The position numbers and the translations under genes are program-made. From the NCBI RefSeq assembly GCF_011050415.1, contig NZ_DRFS01000023.1:1-64000 (forward strand): a stretch of 64,000 nt of DNA, given 5' to 3'. This DNA is from Halomonas sp. (lineage in GTDB: Bacteria > Pseudomonadota > Gammaproteobacteria > Pseudomonadales > Halomonadaceae). Positions 62,053 through 64,000 of the stretch are shown here, piece by piece (the stretch's first letter is position 1; each line of letters opens with the position of its first letter). The notes beneath the pieces are model-generated. The model did not search any database and had not been told where the DNA came from. It saw nothing but the letters and a program-made list of their open reading frames with translations.

Positions 62053-62535
62053 CTAAGCGGTGGCAGTTAGTTCGGGCAAATCGGTTTGACGTACGAAGGT
62101 GGCAACCAAGGCTTCAATACCGGCTTGATCCTGCTCGCTGAAGCGCCCATGCAGGGGGCTATCCAAGTCGAGTACGCCCCATACTCGGCCATCAATAACA
62201 ATAGGAACCACTAGTTCTGAGTTGGATTTCGCGTCGCAGGCAATGTGGTCAGCGACCGCGTGAACATCATCCACTCGCTGCGTCTTTTGTTCACGAGCAG
62301 CGGCACCGCAGACACCTTTGCTAAAAGGGATAGGGTGACAAGCGGGCAGGCCTTGGAAGGGGCCTAAGCCCAGAATGTTGGGCTGGCGCTGCAAATAAAA
62401 GCCCACCCAGTTAAGGTCGCTAAGCTGTTGTTGAATAAATGCACAGGTCTGAGCGCTATTGGTAAGCCAGTCGCGGGTGTCGAGCAGTGCTTCGAGCTGG
62501 CGGTTAAGTAGCGAGTAGTCGACAGTAGCTTGCAT
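62053..62535 (-). CDS. msrC: Free methionine-(R)-sulfoxide reductase (GAF domain)
   Basis: 160 residues from the ATG at 62535 (GAGGAAGTAT upstream). GAF fold: NWVGFYLQRQ, LGPFQGLPACHPIPFSKGVCG and HIACDAKSNSELVVPI carry the three Cys (about 80, 91, 115) of fRMsr enzymes. Reduces free Met-R-sulfoxide. Neighbour of a methionine importer, a fitting context. Confidence 0.92.
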   Translation of the reverse strand: MQATVDYSLLNRQLEALLDTRDWLTNSAQTCAFIQQQLSDLNWVGFYLQRQPNILGLGPFQGLPACHPIPFSKGVCGAAAREQKTQRVDDVHAVADHIACDAKSNSELVVPIVIDGRVWGVLDLDSPLHGRFSEQDQAGIEALVATFVRQTDLPELTATA

Positions 62536-62639
62536 ATACTTCCTCATCTATACAGCGCAACAGGCCGACGCTTTATGAGCGCCGGCCTGATTGGTTTATG
62601 ACAACGTTGTTACTTAACTGTGTTACGGCTGACTAAGTG

Positions 62640-63431
62640 TTACTCAACCCAGCCTGGCACCGCTGCGCCTTTAAACAGCTCTTCCGCTTTTTCAATGACT
62701 TCATCACGCTGATAAGCATCGATCAGTTGGCGGATCTCTTCACGGTCTTCATCACCGCCACGCACGGCGATCAGATTGACGTAAGGCGACTCAGGCCCCT
62801 CTTTGATCAAGGCGTCGTCCAGGCTTAAACCAGCTGGCTGGGCAAAGGTATTGTTAATGAACGCCATATCGACATCGGGAAGAACGCGGGGCAGCTGTGC
62901 AGCTTCGATTTCGCGGAAGCGGAAGTTGCGTGGATTCTCCGCGATATCAATCGGTGTTGCTTCAAGGAATGTCGGGTCATTCAGCGTAATCAAGCCTTCG
63001 TTGTGCATCAAGATCAGCGCGCGGCCTTCATTGGAAGGGTCGTTGGGCAGCGCAATTTGGGCACCGTCTGGCAGATCGTCGATACTGTCATACTTTTCAG
63101 AGTAGGCACCGATCGGATAAACGAAGGTGTAACCCGCAATAGCCAAGTCATAGCCACGGTCATTTACCATCGACTGCAGGTAGGGCTCATGCTGGTAGGC
63201 ATTGGCATCTAAGCTGCCATCTGCCAGGGCGGCATTGGGAGTCACGTAATCAGTGAATTCGATGATTTCGACATCAAGGTCGAATTCTTCTTTGGCAATG
63301 CGTGCAGCAACTTCCATCACTTCCGTTTCAGGTCCTGCGACGGTGCCCATTTTAATGCTGCGCGTTTCTGCGTTAGCAACGTTAACCGCTAGGGCAAGGG
63401 CCGTCAGGCTACCGATAATTAATTTTTGCAT
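62640..63431 (-). CDS. metQ: Methionine-binding protein of ABC importer (MetQ/NlpA)
   Basis: 263 residues. Signal peptide 1-21 (ends ANA, type I); no lipobox Cys is present where many MetQ proteins are lipoproteins. MGTVAGPETEVMEVA, SLDANAYQHEPYL, and GYTFVYPIGAYSEKY are NlpA-family. Binds D/L-methionine for MetN/MetI. metI follows upstream on the same strand. Confidence 0.92.
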   Translation of the reverse strand: MQKLIIGSLTALALAVNVANAETRSIKMGTVAGPETEVMEVAARIAKEEFDLDVEIIEFTDYVTPNAALADGSLDANAYQHEPYLQSMVNDRGYDLAIAGYTFVYPIGAYSEKYDSIDDLPDGAQIALPNDPSNEGRALILMHNEGLITLNDPTFLEATPIDIAENPRNFRFREIEAAQLPRVLPDVDMAFINNTFAQPAGLSLDDALIKEGPESPYVNLIAVRGGDEDREEIRQLIDAYQRDEVIEKAEELFKGAAVPGWVE

Positions 63432-63536
63432 GGATACTCTCCAGTGGCGTTGTTCATGAATGAGATAATAATACGGTAATAAAAAACAGAAATCTAATGC
63501 GTTTTGGTTATATCTGATCGCTAGTACTAAAAAGTG

Positions 63537-64000
63537 CTATTTGCGGTCACTCTTGCGAACCAAGTAGTCGCCCAAACTCTGAAACCCTTGAACCATAACC
63601 ACCAGAATTACGACGGTAATCAGCATAATGGTCGGGTTAAAACGGTTATAGCCGTAGCGAATGCCTAAATCGCCCAAGCCGCCGCCGCCTACGGCGCCGG
63701 CCATGGCAGAGTAGCTAACCAGCGTGACCACGGTAATAGTTAATCCCGTCATAATACCGCCGCGAGCTTCGGGAATAAGGACTTTGCAGATAATTTGCCA
63801 GGGGGTAGCGCCCATCGCTTGAGCGGCCTCAATTAAGCCAGGCGAGAGCTCGTTAAGCGCACCTTCAACTAACCTAGCAACAAAAGGTATGGCGGCGATG
63901 GTCAGTGGCACCGACGCTGCATTAATGCCGATCGATGTGCCCACTAGCATGCGGGTGAACGGAATGATGGCTACCATCAAAATAATAAACGGTATCGAGC
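63537..64000 (-). CDS. metI: Methionine ABC transporter permease, partial (MetI)
   Basis: At least 154 residues; the N-terminus lies beyond the window, the frame staying open to base 64000. ARLVEGALNELSPGLIEAAQAMGATPWQI is the EAA loop of ABC permeases; the rest is MetI-like (SAMAGAVGGGGLGDLG). Inner-membrane channel for methionine with MetN (outside) and MetQ. Confidence 0.92.
   Translation of the reverse strand, partial: SIPFIILMVAIIPFTRMLVGTSIGINAASVPLTIAAIPFVARLVEGALNELSPGLIEAAQAMGATPWQIICKVLIPEARGGIMTGLTITVVTLVSYSAMAGAVGGGGLGDLGIRYGYNRFNPTIMLITVVILVVMVQGFQSLGDYLVRKSDRK

Overview
The window reads as a chromosomal segment of a Halomonas-type gammaproteobacterium (Halomonadaceae). The basis is codon and GC style, acidic tails on several proteins, a phasin gene, and a gene order close to the Pseudomonas leuC-leuD-leuB-asd-fimV-truA-trpF-accD-folC-dedD-cvpA-purF-metZ block. 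The genus is an inference from gene content and recalled synteny, not from a search.

Region 1 (1 to about 14.4 kb) is an integron-type gene cassette array. Short, mostly AT-rich plus-strand genes are each followed by an imperfect palindrome (attC) with an RYYYAAC-like left core and a GTTRRRY right core; stop codons often lie inside or next to the left core. No integrase gene is visible, so it lies left of the window or is absent. The left end is the tail of an IS3-family element inserted in a GNAT acetyltransferase cassette. Cargo includes a DUF2971 protein, a nuclease-like QIK protein, a small membrane protein, two HEPN-motif proteins, a two-gene DUF5343 plus DUF4145/HEPN-like cassette, a frameshifted HEIGH zinc-peptidase-like gene, a SieB-like superinfection exclusion protein, a two-gene cassette of unknown function, a possible papain-like protein, a DUF6624 protein, a GNAT, an AadA-type aminoglycoside nucleotidyltransferase, an NTF2-like protein and two VOC proteins. 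Phage-defence-like cargo is concentrated between 0.3 and 8.2 kb. From about 8.3 kb the array is broken up by sseA and by rlmF in inverted orientation, and attC sites decay rightward.

Region 2 (14.4 to 25.4 kb) is accessory chromosomal DNA: a LuxR/NarL-type regulator with a degenerate receiver, an EamA transporter, a VWA protein, nicotinamidase, then a run of oxidoreductase genes interleaved with regulators: SDR/TetR with a clear palindromic operator, LysR, an aldo-keto reductase broken by an in-frame stop, two NAD(P)-binding NmrA-like proteins, and HxlR/QorB with an operator-like dyad.

Region 3 (25.4 to 64 kb) is core genome: leucine biosynthesis (LysR regulator, leuC, leuD, leuB), asd, a short FimV-like protein, truA-trpF-trpB-trpA-accD-folC-dedD-cvpA-purF-metZ, a cytochrome b561/YceI pair, a MATE transporter and NCS2 permease (convergent), phhC-phhB, a diguanylate cyclase, cobA, a coiled-coil membrane protein, apbC-dcd, purN-purM divergent from perM-hda, a phasin, fumC, an EEP-family protein, two identical tRNA-Val(GAC) genes, free methionine sulfoxide reductase, and the start of a methionine ABC importer (metQ, partial metI). 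Several strong rho-independent terminators and one large Halomonas-type intergenic palindrome separate these units.
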